A DNA stretch of 64,000 nt from a bacterium (GCA_026705465.1 JAPPAP010000032.1:66693-130692); one strand, 5' to 3'. Positions 37,113-45,617 are shown, numbered from the stretch's first letter. Notes: generated by a model not told the origin, from the sequence alone. Numbers and translations are program-made.

Positions 37113-38995
37113 CCCTCCCCCGTTGTCGCCTGCATCCAGCGGCCCAGAGCCATCAACGGGAACACCAGGCGGTAGAGGTGGTACCGAATGTAGAAGTCTC
37201 CAGAGAAGCCGGTGCCGGTGTACCAGGGCTCGTCCCAGTCGCCGTCGTCGCGCTGGTTTTCCAGCAGCCAAGCCACCCCTCGCCGAGCCGCCTCCTCGTC
37301 GGCCCGGCCCGCCGCGACCAGCGCCAGCAGCGCCCACGCCGTCTGCGACGGAGTGGACTCCCCCCGCCCTCGCCAGTTGTCGTCGACATAGGAGCGCATG
37401 TCCTCGCCCCACCCGCCATCGTGGTTCTGCACCGACTCCAGCCACCGGCAGGCTCGCACCACCCGGTCATCATCGGCCGGCACTCCGGCGCTGATCAACG
37501 CCGGGACCACCGCCCCGGTGCCGTAGATGTAGTTGGCCCCCCAGCGCCCATACCAGGAGCCGTCCTCCTCTTGTTGGGCGGTGAGCCACTGAATCCCACG
37601 GGCCATTGCAGTCCGGTCGACTGGGAAGCCCATCTGGTCGCCATCCAGCTCGGCGAGCATCTCCACCACATGGGCGGTCACGTCGGCCGACGGCGGATCG
37701 ATGACCTCTCCGAAATCGCAGAACGGCAGCTCAGCCACCAGTGGAGAGCAGTTGTCGGCGTCAAATGCAGCCCAGCCCCCATCGGAGCATTGCATGCCCT
37801 GGGCCCAAATCACCGCCCGGTCCAATGCCTTTTGCACCTGCTTGGCATCGGGATGGCGGATGCGACGCAGGGCGAGGGCCACCTCGGCCGTATCGTCCAG
37901 ATCAGGGTAGTAGTTGTTCTCGAATTCGAACGCCCATCCTCCCGGTGCCAGATGGGGGCGCTGCTCGGCCCAGTCGCCCACGATCTGGACCTCCTGGTCG
38001 ATGAGCCAGCGGGCCCCCGCCATCATCTGCGGGTCTTCGGGGTCCACGCCTGCGTCGGCCAGCGCGAGCAGCGCCAGACAGGTATCCCAAACCGGCGACT
38101 GGCAGCACTCCAGCCGACGCATGTCGTCTTCGACGATGGTCCAGGCGTCGAAGCCGGCCAGCCCTTGGGCCAAGATCGGATGGTGCAGGGAATAGCCCCG
38201 CACGTACAGAGCCAACAGCGAATACACCCACGGCGGCTGGATGCCACCCCAGCAACCGTCAGACTCCTGACGGGCGATGATCCATTGCTCGGCCCTGCTG
38301 AGCGCCCACTCCCGTACCCGCCGCTGCGGGCGGTTCTCGTAGAGGTGCAGCACCTGATCGAGACGCTGGAATCGCCGAGCTGGACTCCCAAGCGGGGCGA
38401 GCTCCCGCTCTGGAGGGATGGCCCCGGTGCGGATCTCGTCCAGGTTCAGTCCCATAGACCGAACCGGGCGGTGAGCGCCCACCACAGTCAAAGCGACCAG
38501 TGTTTGGCGGGCCCAGCAAGCGAAGTCATAGATGTTCAGCGGAACCTGCTTGGGCAGAAAGATCACTTCTGGGGGCAGAGCGGGCAGATCCTCCCATCGC
38601 CAGAGGTCGAACAGCGCCATCCAGATTCGGGTGAATACCCGGCTGCGCTCCAGCCCTCCCTCAGCACGGATGTAAGCGGCGGCCTTGGCCATGTGGTCGG
38701 CATCAGCGGGATCTCCGGCGTAGCGCAGCGCCCAATAGGCCTCCACGGTCACCGACAGATCGGCCGGACCCTGGTAGAAGGTGGCCCATGTGCCGTCGGC
38801 TCGCTGGTTGTGGCGAATCCAGTTTGCCGTTTGCCGGGTGACCTCGGGGTCGGCGATGCCCAAGAATTCCCGGAGGAATAGATCCTCGGCCTCGATCGAC
38901 ACATTGGTCTCGAGCTCGTCTTTCCACCAACCCTGGGTGTCTTGAAGGCTGAGGAGCCGTTCAGTGGCCTTGGCCAAAGATTGCTCAACGCCCAT
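37109..38995 (-). CDS. shc: Squalene-hopene cyclase
   Basis: 628 residues from ATG 38995; the frame runs up to 39196 but that part is inside the upstream gene. The catalytic acid motif DLDDTA is at 365-370, fitting SHC's DxDD. QW repeats are spread through the chain, for example QESDGCWGG near 243, CSDGGWAAFD, QEEDGSWYG and QNHDGGWG. The enzyme is a monotopic membrane protein that folds squalene into hopene. Its ATG shares a base with the stop of the prenyl synthase gene, and its own stop overlaps hpnG. Confidence 0.96.
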   Translation of the reverse strand: MGVEQSLAKATERLLSLQDTQGWWKDELETNVSIEAEDLFLREFLGIADPEVTRQTANWIRHNQRADGTWATFYQGPADLSVTVEAYWALRYAGDPADADHMAKAAAYIRAEGGLERSRVFTRIWMALFDLWRWEDLPALPPEVIFLPKQVPLNIYDFACWARQTLVALTVVGAHRPVRSMGLNLDEIRTGAIPPERELAPLGSPARRFQRLDQVLHLYENRPQRRVREWALSRAEQWIIARQESDGCWGGIQPPWVYSLLALYVRGYSLHHPILAQGLAGFDAWTIVEDDMRRLECCQSPVWDTCLALLALADAGVDPEDPQMMAGARWLIDQEVQIVGDWAEQRPHLAPGGWAFEFENNYYPDLDDTAEVALALRRIRHPDAKQVQKALDRAVIWAQGMQCSDGGWAAFDADNCSPLVAELPFCDFGEVIDPPSADVTAHVVEMLAELDGDQMGFPVDRTAMARGIQWLTAQQEEDGSWYGRWGANYIYGTGAVVPALISAGVPADDDRVVRACRWLESVQNHDGGWGEDMRSYVDDNWRGRGESTPSQTAWALLALVAAGRADEEAARRGVAWLLENQRDDGDWDEPWYTGTGFSGDFYIRYHLYRLVFPLMALGRWMQATTGEG

Positions 38996-39993
38996 CAGAA
39001 ATCCCTTCCCACGATGAAATCGGCCAGCAACCGAAACTCCTCCATCACTTCGTCTACGACCTCCTCGCGCGTTGCCAAAGAATCGAGAGCGGAAACAGCC
39101 AGGTCGTAGTGGGTCCGGGCCAACTCCTGAGTGCCTTCCTGGCCACCCCCCGCCTCCACCAATGCTCGGGCTGCGTCCACTCCTCCGGCATCCCATTCGG
39201 GACGGGAGTACAGCTCAGCCAGCTCGTCGGCCACCGAGGTGCCGCTGTTGAGGGCGATCACCACCGGCACCGACTTCTTGCGCTCCCGAAGGTCGGCCCC
39301 TGAGGGCTTGCCGGTACGCTCGGGATCGCCCCAGATGCCCAGAAGATCGTCCACTGCTTGGAACGCCACTCCCATCTGGGCCCCGAATTCGGACAGCCCA
39401 TCGACCACCGAGTCGTCGGCCTCGGCCAGAATCGCCCCGACCGAGGTTGCGTACGACAACAGCGCCCCGGTCTTGCCCTGCTCCATGGCCAGACACTCCT
39501 CCAGGGTGACGAGAGGCTTGTCCTCGAAAGCCATGTCCATGCTCTGGCCGGCGATCATTGCCGAAACAGCTCCGGTCAGATGCTTGGCCGCCTTGACCCT
39601 GGGCGGTGTGGGGTCGGACAGCAAGACCTCATAGGCCAGATTGTGAAGAGCGTCTCCCGACACCACGCCGGCCCCGATGCCGAACTTGGCCCATACCGTG
39701 GGCCGGTGTCGACGCTCGGCATCGTTGTCGATGATGTCGTCGTGGATCAGCGAGAAGTCGTGAATCAACTCGATGGCCACCGCTCCGGGCACTCCGGTGT
39801 CTGATGGGGCGCCCACGGCCTCGGCCGACAATATGGCCAGCGCCGGGCGGGTTCCCTTGCCTGGGCTTTGGAAGTGGTATTCGGCGGGTTCTCTCAGCTC
39901 AGGACACAACCCGCTCAGTGCGGCGGCGATGGCCGGGTCGACCAGATCCCTGGCTCGCTTAAGGATGCCGGGAACCGGTACTTCCCTACTCAC
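38995..39993 (-). CDS. Polyprenyl (farnesyl/geranylgeranyl) diphosphate synthase
   Basis: 332 residues. The first Asp-rich motif is SLIHDDIIDNDAERR and the second reads VDDLLGIWGD, with Gly where DDxxD has its last Asp, as in actinobacterial IdsA-type enzymes. GKGTRP near the start binds IPP phosphate. A Phe five residues before the first DD suggests a short product such as FPP, the squalene precursor. This choice between FPP and GGPP is an inference. Lying between hpnE and shc with overlapping ends, it probably supplies FPP for the operon. Confidence 0.9.
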   Translation of the reverse strand: MSREVPVPGILKRARDLVDPAIAAALSGLCPELREPAEYHFQSPGKGTRPALAILSAEAVGAPSDTGVPGAVAIELIHDFSLIHDDIIDNDAERRHRPTVWAKFGIGAGVVSGDALHNLAYEVLLSDPTPPRVKAAKHLTGAVSAMIAGQSMDMAFEDKPLVTLEECLAMEQGKTGALLSYATSVGAILAEADDSVVDGLSEFGAQMGVAFQAVDDLLGIWGDPERTGKPSGADLRERKKSVPVVIALNSGTSVADELAELYSRPEWDAGGVDAARALVEAGGGQEGTQELARTHYDLAVSALDSLATREEVVDEVMEEFRLLADFIVGRDF

Positions 39994-41468
39994 GCGCTCA
40001 TCCTCTCTTGGTCAATCCCTGACTCTGGTACGCCCATGTGGTGACCAGAATTGTCGTCGGATGATCGGGCAGGCCTGGATGCAACTGCGGTGCGGCAGTG
40101 ATCCAGGGCCATATCGGCCGCCAGCTTGCCGGAGCGGACCGCGCCTTCCATGGTGGCAGGCCAGCCGGTATCGGTCCACGCTCCGGCCAAGAACAGCCCG
40201 TCGATGGCAGTGGCCGGACCGGGACGAAGTCGCCGGGTGCCGGGACGCCCGGCAAAGGTGGCCCGGTGTTCTCGGGTGACCACGGCGTCGATCACCTCAG
40301 CCTCAGCCGACAACGGCAGCAGTTCGGCGAGAGCAGACCGGTAGCGCTCGATCATCTCCGCCGGCCTCTCGCCGATCTCATCGAAAGCCGCCGACTGCGA
40401 CACCGCCACAACCTGCTCGCCGCCATCCCCAGCGCTAGCCCGCACCCCCGGGTCATTCTCAGCCCAGTTGGCGGCCTCGGTTCGGTCGAACACGAATTGC
40501 ACCGGGGAGTCCAGAGCTGCGGTGAAGGGCACATCCATGACCTGGCGATCGAACACGAAATGCACGTTGACAATGGGCGATACCCCGAGGTCGACCAGCT
40601 CGGATTGCCCCGGCACGGTGCTGGGAGGCAGCAGGCCGTCCACAGCATCGTGGGGCACGGCAAGAATCACCGCGTCGGCGTCAAGCCGCCGCCCGTCCAC
40701 CGTAACCGAGGGTCCTTCACCCACCGATTCCACGTGGGCTTGAAGCTGGATTTGGCCGCCTTGGGCGGTGATCGCCCGGGTCGCGGCATCCCCGTGGAGA
40801 GCAGCCAAAGGCACTCGGGTCCAGCCCAGATCGCCAGCATCGGCGCTGTCCAAGAGCCCAGTGCGGAACACCTTGACAGCCAGGCTGAGCGAGGCATCGT
40901 CGGCCCGGAGGTTCACGGTGGGCAGGCAGATGAGATCCCACATCCCGGCAATAGCCCGATCGGTCTCGCCGCGAAATCGCAACCATCCCCCAAAGCTCAT
41001 CTCGTCGGTGCTCGGATCATCAGGATCAAGGCGACGCAAGGCCAGCGCGGAGCGAATCGCCCGCAGCCGATCGGCCACCGAGAGCGGGCTGTAGCCCAGC
41101 AGTGAGCGGGCCAGATGAAGGGGGGCCGGGGCGCCGGTTCGGAATATGCGGGCCCGACGGCGACTGGGGCGCATCACCGAAACAGACATACGGCGCTGTT
41201 CGGTCACCTGGTCGGCCACTCCCAGGCGCTCCAACAGGACCCGGTACTCGGTGCAGCACCGCATGAAGACGTGCTGACCGTTGTCGAACCAGCGGCCGTT
41301 GCGTTGGAACGACCAGGTAGCACCACCCAACCGGGGAGCCCGCTCATAGAGCGTCACCATCGCTCCGCCGTCGGCGGCGGACACCGCCGCGGCCAGCCCG
41401 GCGAGCCCGCCTCCGACCACCGCGATCTTCGGCTTGGCGCTCGGCGTGAGGGTCACGGACGAACTCAT
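39990..41468 (-). CDS. hpnE: Hydroxysqualene dehydroxylase, FAD-dependent
   Basis: 492 residues. The N-terminal FAD dinucleotide fold is IAVVGGGLAGLAAAVSAADGG with ERAPRLGGATWSF. The C-terminal FAD loop is GLFLAGAWTDTGWPATMEGAVRSG. It belongs to the phytoene desaturase/amine oxidase fold. In the three-step HpnCDE route it reduces hydroxysqualene to squalene. Start and stop overlap hpnD and the prenyl synthase gene by 4 bases each. Confidence 0.94.
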   Translation of the reverse strand: MSSSVTLTPSAKPKIAVVGGGLAGLAAAVSAADGGAMVTLYERAPRLGGATWSFQRNGRWFDNGQHVFMRCCTEYRVLLERLGVADQVTEQRRMSVSVMRPSRRRARIFRTGAPAPLHLARSLLGYSPLSVADRLRAIRSALALRRLDPDDPSTDEMSFGGWLRFRGETDRAIAGMWDLICLPTVNLRADDASLSLAVKVFRTGLLDSADAGDLGWTRVPLAALHGDAATRAITAQGGQIQLQAHVESVGEGPSVTVDGRRLDADAVILAVPHDAVDGLLPPSTVPGQSELVDLGVSPIVNVHFVFDRQVMDVPFTAALDSPVQFVFDRTEAANWAENDPGVRASAGDGGEQVVAVSQSAAFDEIGERPAEMIERYRSALAELLPLSAEAEVIDAVVTREHRATFAGRPGTRRLRPGPATAIDGLFLAGAWTDTGWPATMEGAVRSGKLAADMALDHCRTAVASRPARSSDDNSGHHMGVPESGIDQERMSA

Positions 41469-42319
41469 GTGGTGACTCCGGCCAGACTGCGAAGGGCTAC
41501 CCAGGCTTTCTCCCTGGTGGGCAATGACATCCGCCTCTCCAGCACCTCAGTTGGCGCGGCAGCAATACGGGCCAGCAGGCGGTGGTAGATCCCGGCCATC
41601 GCACCGGTACAGGCCCGGCTGCGTCGATCCAGCATGTCGAGCAGCTTCAGCCCTTGCGCGAAGTGCCGTTCGGCTCGCTCCGCCTCGAAGGCCACCAGCT
41701 TGCCCACTGCGTCGGGCGGGCCGGTCAGATCGGGGGCGCAGCCGAATCGCTCGATGTCCGCGGTTGGCAGGTAGGTCCGGCCCATGCCCCGGTCCTCCAC
41801 GATGTCTCGCAGAATGTTGGTGATCTGAAGAGCGACACCCAGCACATCGGCCAGCTCGGCGGCCTCTTCGGGATCGCCGCTGGTGCCGAAAACCCCGAGC
41901 GACAGGCGGCCCACCGATCCGGCTACCAGTCGGCAATACTCCTCGGTCTCCTCAATGGTGGCGTACACCTTCCCAGTAGCGTCCTGCTCGCAACCGGCAA
42001 CGATCTCGTTCAGTGCCGCCGTCGGGATGGGGAAGCGGTCGATGGCATGGCGCAGACCCACCAGCACCGGGTCGTTGGCATCGCGGAGCCCGCCGTCCGC
42101 CAGCGTGTCGATATCAGCCCGTATCTCGGTCAGGTGGGCCAGCTTCTCATCTTGGGGCAGTGGGCCATCGCCCACATCGTCGATGCGCCGGGCCATGGCG
42201 TACAGCGCCGACATGGCCTGGCGCTTCGGCTTGGGCAGTAGGCGGATGCCGTAGGAGAAATTGCGGGCCTCGGCTCGGGTGATCTCCTCACACCGCTGAT
42301 AGGCGTCGGCCGCCTTCAC
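41465..42319 (-). CDS. hpnD: Presqualene diphosphate synthase
   Basis: 284 residues of the squalene/phytoene synthase family. The two Asp-rich motifs are ARRIDDVGDG and LRDIVEDRGMGRTYLP. NFSYGIRLLPKPKRQAMSALYAMARR is typical of HpnD. It condenses two FPP molecules to presqualene diphosphate. Its start overlaps the stop of hpnC by 4 bases. Placement between hpnC and hpnE supports this over phytoene synthase. Confidence 0.94.
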   Translation of the reverse strand: MKAADAYQRCEEITRAEARNFSYGIRLLPKPKRQAMSALYAMARRIDDVGDGPLPQDEKLAHLTEIRADIDTLADGGLRDANDPVLVGLRHAIDRFPIPTAALNEIVAGCEQDATGKVYATIEETEEYCRLVAGSVGRLSLGVFGTSGDPEEAAELADVLGVALQITNILRDIVEDRGMGRTYLPTADIERFGCAPDLTGPPDAVGKLVAFEAERAERHFAQGLKLLDMLDRRSRACTGAMAGIYHRLLARIAAAPTEVLERRMSLPTREKAWVALRSLAGVTT

Positions 42320-43218
42320 CCTCGCCTCCAGCGTGTTGCCATGTCCTGCACGGCGCGAACCGCTTTGGCATCGGTCGCCTGGCCAGGAGTGACGAGGCGA
42401 ACCACGTGGGCCGCCGTGCGGACCTTCGATGGGGTCCGCAGCTTGTTGAGCACGTCGTAGTCAGCCCTGGCTATGGCGTCCAGAGCGGCCATTCCGCCGC
42501 CGGCATAGCCGGCCACGGTCACCTTGGCCCAACCGCTGAGAGAGGCTACCAGCGGCCCTCCCCGACTCAGCAGCCCTCGGGCCGTGTCGCATTGGTGGGC
42601 CACCAACCGGCGGAGTGGGTCCGAAGCCCGGGCCGCCCCGAGATCCTCCTCGACCACGCCGAAGCGGGCCATCTCATCAGCCGGGAAGTAGATGCGCCCC
42701 TTTTGGGTGTAGTCCTCGCCGATGTCTTGGAGATGCTCCACCAGTTGCAGGCCAGTACACACCGCATCGCTGAGGGCGATGCGCTCGGGGGTGGCCGCGC
42801 CGAACACCGCCAATACCAGCCGACCCACCGGATTGGCCGAAAGCGTGCAGTACTCGGCCAACTCGGCCTGGGTCTGATAGCGGGTCTTGCGCTGATCGAC
42901 TCGGTTGGCCTCGATGAGCGCCAAGAACGGCTCATCGTCGATATCAAGTTCGTCGAGAAGAGGAGTGATCTGGACCATCACGGGGTGGGTGGCATCGCCG
43001 GTGCGTGCTCGTTGGAGCTCCGCTTCGATCCAGTCCAGCGCGGCCAAGCGATCGCCTTGAAATTCGTCTCCGATGTCGTCCACCAGTCGGGCGAATCCGT
43101 AAATGGCCAGAAGATGGGCGCGGGCGCGCGCCGGCACTGCCTTCAACGCAACCGGGAAGTTCTCGCTTCCCCTCTGGTCCATGATCGAGTTCAAGTCGAA
43201 CCCGACTTCAGCCTGCAC
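42316..43218 (-). CDS. hpnC: Hydroxysqualene synthase
   Basis: 300 residues of the squalene/phytoene synthase fold. The motifs are GFARLVDDIGDE and LQDIGEDYTQKGRIYFP. SENFPVALKAVPARARAHL is the HpnC N-terminal hallmark. It converts presqualene diphosphate to hydroxysqualene. The start is taken as GTG 43218 with a GCGGGGG ribosome-binding site; an ATG twelve codons further in, just before the conserved SENFPV, is possible. It is the first gene of the hopanoid operon and follows a regulatory spacer of 130 bases. Confidence 0.93.
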   Translation of the reverse strand: MQAEVGFDLNSIMDQRGSENFPVALKAVPARARAHLLAIYGFARLVDDIGDEFQGDRLAALDWIEAELQRARTGDATHPVMVQITPLLDELDIDDEPFLALIEANRVDQRKTRYQTQAELAEYCTLSANPVGRLVLAVFGAATPERIALSDAVCTGLQLVEHLQDIGEDYTQKGRIYFPADEMARFGVVEEDLGAARASDPLRRLVAHQCDTARGLLSRGGPLVASLSGWAKVTVAGYAGGGMAALDAIARADYDVLNKLRTPSKVRTAAHVVRLVTPGQATDAKAVRAVQDMATRWRRG

Positions 43219-43244
43219 AGCACCCCCGCTGTTTTTCGGGCTAA

Positions 43245-43260
43245 CCCGCTGGTCAGCGGG
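43245..43260. promoter_or_regulatory. Perfect 7-bp hairpin in the hopanoid operon leader
   Basis: CCCGCTG-GT-CAGCGGG is a perfect inverted repeat 27 bases upstream of the hpnC start. It is flanked by two direct copies of CGGGCTAAC (43237-43245 and 43257-43265). It may be an operator, or a hairpin in the 5' leader. The direct repeats favour protein binding. Confidence 0.4.
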
Positions 43261-43319
43261 CTAACAAGACTTTCTATGACATTGATCTGACAATCGTTAC
43301 CCAATTGCAAACAAAAGAA

Positions 43320-43333
43320 TGACCATCAGGTCA
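43320..43333. promoter_or_regulatory. Candidate operator upstream of the hopanoid operon
   Basis: TGACC-ATCA-GGTCA is a perfect 5-bp inverted repeat with a 4-base spacer. It sits in the AT-richer stretch between hpnC and the MerR/TetR fusion gene, about 100 bases upstream of hpnC. A short dyad like this in a promoter beside a TetR-type gene is a typical operator candidate. No clear -35/-10 pair was identified. Confidence 0.4.
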
Positions 43334-43348
43334 CCTTTTTGTACGCGC

Positions 43349-44143
43349 TCAATCCGAAGCTGTCAAGGCATTGACGGCTCCGCCGTCTTCGAACTTGGGA
43401 CGATCGGCGAAACGGCCCATCAGGCTCTCGGCGAATATGTGGGCGATAGCGTCCATTATGAGGGCCCCGGCGAGCCGGTGGCCTCTGGGATCATCGGACA
43501 AAGCCTCCCCAAGTCGCTCAGCCAGTCGCCAGAACACCCGCTGGGCGGCGGCGGCGTGCTCCACCTGGCCCTGCACCGAGCGCTTGGCCACCTCCAGCAT
43601 GATGGGCAGGCCGGGTAGCAGGGTTTCAGCCAAACGGCGGGTGAGCTCTTGGCGGCTCAATCCGACTTGACCGGCTACTGCGGCGGCGAACTCCTCGGCG
43701 GTGTTGTCCACCACCGCTTCCACCGCGTGAAAGAACAGGTCTTGTTTGGAGCGGTAGTGGCGGTAGAAGGTGCCTTTGGCCACTCCGGCCAAGGTGCAGA
43801 TGTCGGCCACGCTCACCTCGGTGTAGCCCCTCAGGGCAAATTCCTGAATGGCCATGTCGCGCAGTTGCTCCCCGCTGTCGGGCACCTTGGCCATATCGGC
43901 GTTGTCGGTGCTCTCGGCGTCCATGATCTGGGCGATGTGGCGCAGCGGAAGACGGTGGCGCTCTCGCAGATCCCTGATCCGCTCGACGGCATCGACGTGG
44001 CGTTGGTCGTAAAGGAAGCGGTTGGCGGCGGCTCGTCGGGGCAGGGGCAACAGACCCAGCCGTCGATAGTGGTGGATAGAGGCAGCCGGTACTCCGGTGC
44101 GGGCTACCAGCTCACTGATGGAGAACTCACCGGGAGTGCCCAT
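43349..44143 (-). CDS. Transcriptional regulator with fused MerR and TetR DNA-binding domains
   Basis: 264 residues. Residues about 7-74 are a MerR winged helix: FSISELVARTGVPAASIHHY, then RRLGLLPLP, NRFLYDQRHVDAVERI and LPLRHIAQIMD. Residues about 94-140 are a TetR helix-turn-helix (AIQEFALRGYTEVSVADICTLAGVAKGTFYRHYRS in pieces). The rest is a helical TetR ligand domain, including EVAKRSVQGQVEHAAAAQRVFW. Each type normally works alone, so one chain with both is unusual. It is directly upstream of the hopanoid operon on the same strand, with 130 bases between. It likely controls that operon and perhaps itself. The inducer is unknown. Confidence 0.88.
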   Translation of the reverse strand: MGTPGEFSISELVARTGVPAASIHHYRRLGLLPLPRRAAANRFLYDQRHVDAVERIRDLRERHRLPLRHIAQIMDAESTDNADMAKVPDSGEQLRDMAIQEFALRGYTEVSVADICTLAGVAKGTFYRHYRSKQDLFFHAVEAVVDNTAEEFAAAVAGQVGLSRQELTRRLAETLLPGLPIMLEVAKRSVQGQVEHAAAAQRVFWRLAERLGEALSDDPRGHRLAGALIMDAIAHIFAESLMGRFADRPKFEDGGAVNALTASD

Positions 44144-44153
44144 GCCTCCACTC

Positions 44154-44209
44154 TTATTCGCTTTGCTCTGCCACCGCCAGTGCGTCTTCGAAGCTGATGC
44201 CCCGAATCG
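44154..44209 (-). pseudogene. Relic of a duplicated reductase C-terminus
   Basis: Just after the reductase stop, in a shifted frame, the DNA encodes RGISFEDALAVAEQSE and a stop (44156-44154). The reductase itself ends GTSFEEAIKIAEQE. The DNA is similar too: both have AGCTTCGAAGA followed by a GCC/GCA-rich stretch and GCAGAGCA or GCCGAGCA. This looks like the tail of a tandem paralogue left after deletion. A frameshifted extension of the reductase is a less likely reading. Confidence 0.5.
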
Positions 44210-45409
44210 CTACTCCTGCTCGGCGATCTTGATGGCTTCTTCGAAGCTGGTGCCCTGTTCGATGAGGTTGCGATACTTCATCACGTGGCGGGGTCGATTG
44301 AACCCGAGGACGCCCACCAGTCGGCCAGCCCGGCCGTAAAGGGCTGCGAACCGCCGCTCCTCGGTCGACCCGGTGATGATGCGCACCTCGTCGTCGGGGG
44401 CGGCTCGTCCCGCCAGTTGGATCTTTCGGTCGTACTGATCGCTCCAAAACCACGGGACCGGGGCGTAAGGCTGGACCTCGCCGTCGGAGGCCAGCAGGCG
44501 GAGCGCCGCATGCTGGCCCTGAGCGATGGCGTTGTCCCAATGCTCCACCCGCATGGTCTCGCCGAAGAGGCGGTTGGGCCAGCGGGCCACGTCCCCGGCG
44601 GCGGCAATTCCCGGCGCGGCCAGACAGGTCTCGTCGCACACCACTCCGTTGTCCAAGGTCAGGCCCGAGCCCTCCAGCCACTCGGTGTTGGGAATCACGC
44701 CGATGCCCACCACCACCACGTCGGCTTCCACAGTGGTTCCGTCGCTCAGATTCACCCGTTCCACCCGGCCATGGCCCTCGAAGCCGTCGACGCCCACGCC
44801 GAGGCGAAGGTCCACCCCATGGTCCCGGTGCACGTCGGCGCATACGGTGCCGACCTCGGTGCCCAGAACGCGGCCCAACGGCACCGGGAGGGCTTCGATC
44901 ACGGTTACCTCTAAACCCCGCTCCCGGGCGGTGGCCGCCACCTCCGCGCCGATGAATCCAGCACCCACCACTGCCACCCGCTGTGGAGAGGCCTCTAGCT
45001 CGGCCCGGATGGCCAGACAGTCGTCCAAGTCCCGCAGGGTGTAGATGCCGCCCAGCCCGTTGGTGGGCAGCTCCCGGCACCGGGCCCCAGTGGCGATGAG
45101 AATGCCGTCGGCGGTCACCGCCGAACCGTCGTCGAGGGCGATAGTGCGGCTGGCCACATCGAGTCCAACCGCCCGGCGGCCCAGTCGCCAGTCGGCGCCT
45201 AGTTCCTGGAGCGAGTCATCGTCGGACAGCGCGATGCGGTCTTGTTCCCATTCCCCGGCCAGGAGCTGTTTGGACAGGGGAGGCCGGTCGTAGGGCTGGT
45301 GGGGCTCATCCCCAATGATGGTGATAGTCCCGTCGAATCCTTCTCGCCGGAGCGACTCCGCTGCTCGGGTTCCGGCCAGCGACGCTCCAACAACGGCTAG
45401 TGAGCGCAG
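44210..45409 (-). CDS. FAD/NAD-dependent ferredoxin reductase, apparent CTG start
   Basis: 399 residues if started at CTG 45409. The FAD motif LAVVGASLAGTRAAESLR lies right after that codon, so it must be included, yet no ATG, GTG or TTG exists in frame between the upstream stop and this motif. A GAGGAG ribosome-binding site ends ten bases before the CTG. The NAD motif is VAVVGAGFIGAEVAATARERG, and a C-terminal FAD contact is in GIAAAGDVARWPN. It passes electrons from NAD(P)H to ferredoxin for a P450 or other oxygenase. The ferredoxin gene ends 7 bases upstream. The P450s at 1315 and 20471 are candidate clients. Confidence 0.88.
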   Translation of the reverse strand: MRSLAVVGASLAGTRAAESLRREGFDGTITIIGDEPHQPYDRPPLSKQLLAGEWEQDRIALSDDDSLQELGADWRLGRRAVGLDVASRTIALDDGSAVTADGILIATGARCRELPTNGLGGIYTLRDLDDCLAIRAELEASPQRVAVVGAGFIGAEVAATARERGLEVTVIEALPVPLGRVLGTEVGTVCADVHRDHGVDLRLGVGVDGFEGHGRVERVNLSDGTTVEADVVVVGIGVIPNTEWLEGSGLTLDNGVVCDETCLAAPGIAAAGDVARWPNRLFGETMRVEHWDNAIAQGQHAALRLLASDGEVQPYAPVPWFWSDQYDRKIQLAGRAAPDDEVRIITGSTEERRFAALYGRAGRLVGVLGFNRPRHVMKYRNLIEQGTSFEEAIKIAEQE

Positions 45410-45416
45410 CGGGCGC

Positions 45417-45617
45417 CTACTCCTCGGCCACGGAGATGGCCTGCTTGGGGCAGCGCTGGACCGATTCGTTCACTCGCTCGCGGGCCTCATCCCCCGGGGT
45501 CTCGTTCAGCAGGTACAGAAAATCGTCGTCGCGTACCTCGAAAATGTCAGGAGCGACCTGCATGCAAATGGCGTTGCTCTCACACAGGTCGTAGTCCACG
45601 ACCACCCGGTATCCCAT
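45417..45617 (-). CDS. 3Fe-4S-type ferredoxin for P450 systems
   Basis: 66 residues from ATG 45617, which has GGGAGG about six bases upstream; the longer frame from 45671 is not needed. Three cluster cysteines are visible: DLCESNAICMQVAPDIF gives two and RCPKQAI the third. Missing the fourth Cys, it is of the 3Fe-4S class used by actinobacterial P450s. The start VVVDYDLCESNAIC is typical. Next to the ferredoxin reductase, it should form the electron chain for a P450. Confidence 0.9.
   Translation of the reverse strand: MGYRVVVDYDLCESNAICMQVAPDIFEVRDDDFLYLLNETPGDEARERVNESVQRCPKQAISVAEE

Noticed and set aside
44154-45080. A 308-codon open frame overlapping the reductase
   Set aside because: It runs in a shifted frame through the reductase and has no domain features apart from the short duplicated tail at its end.
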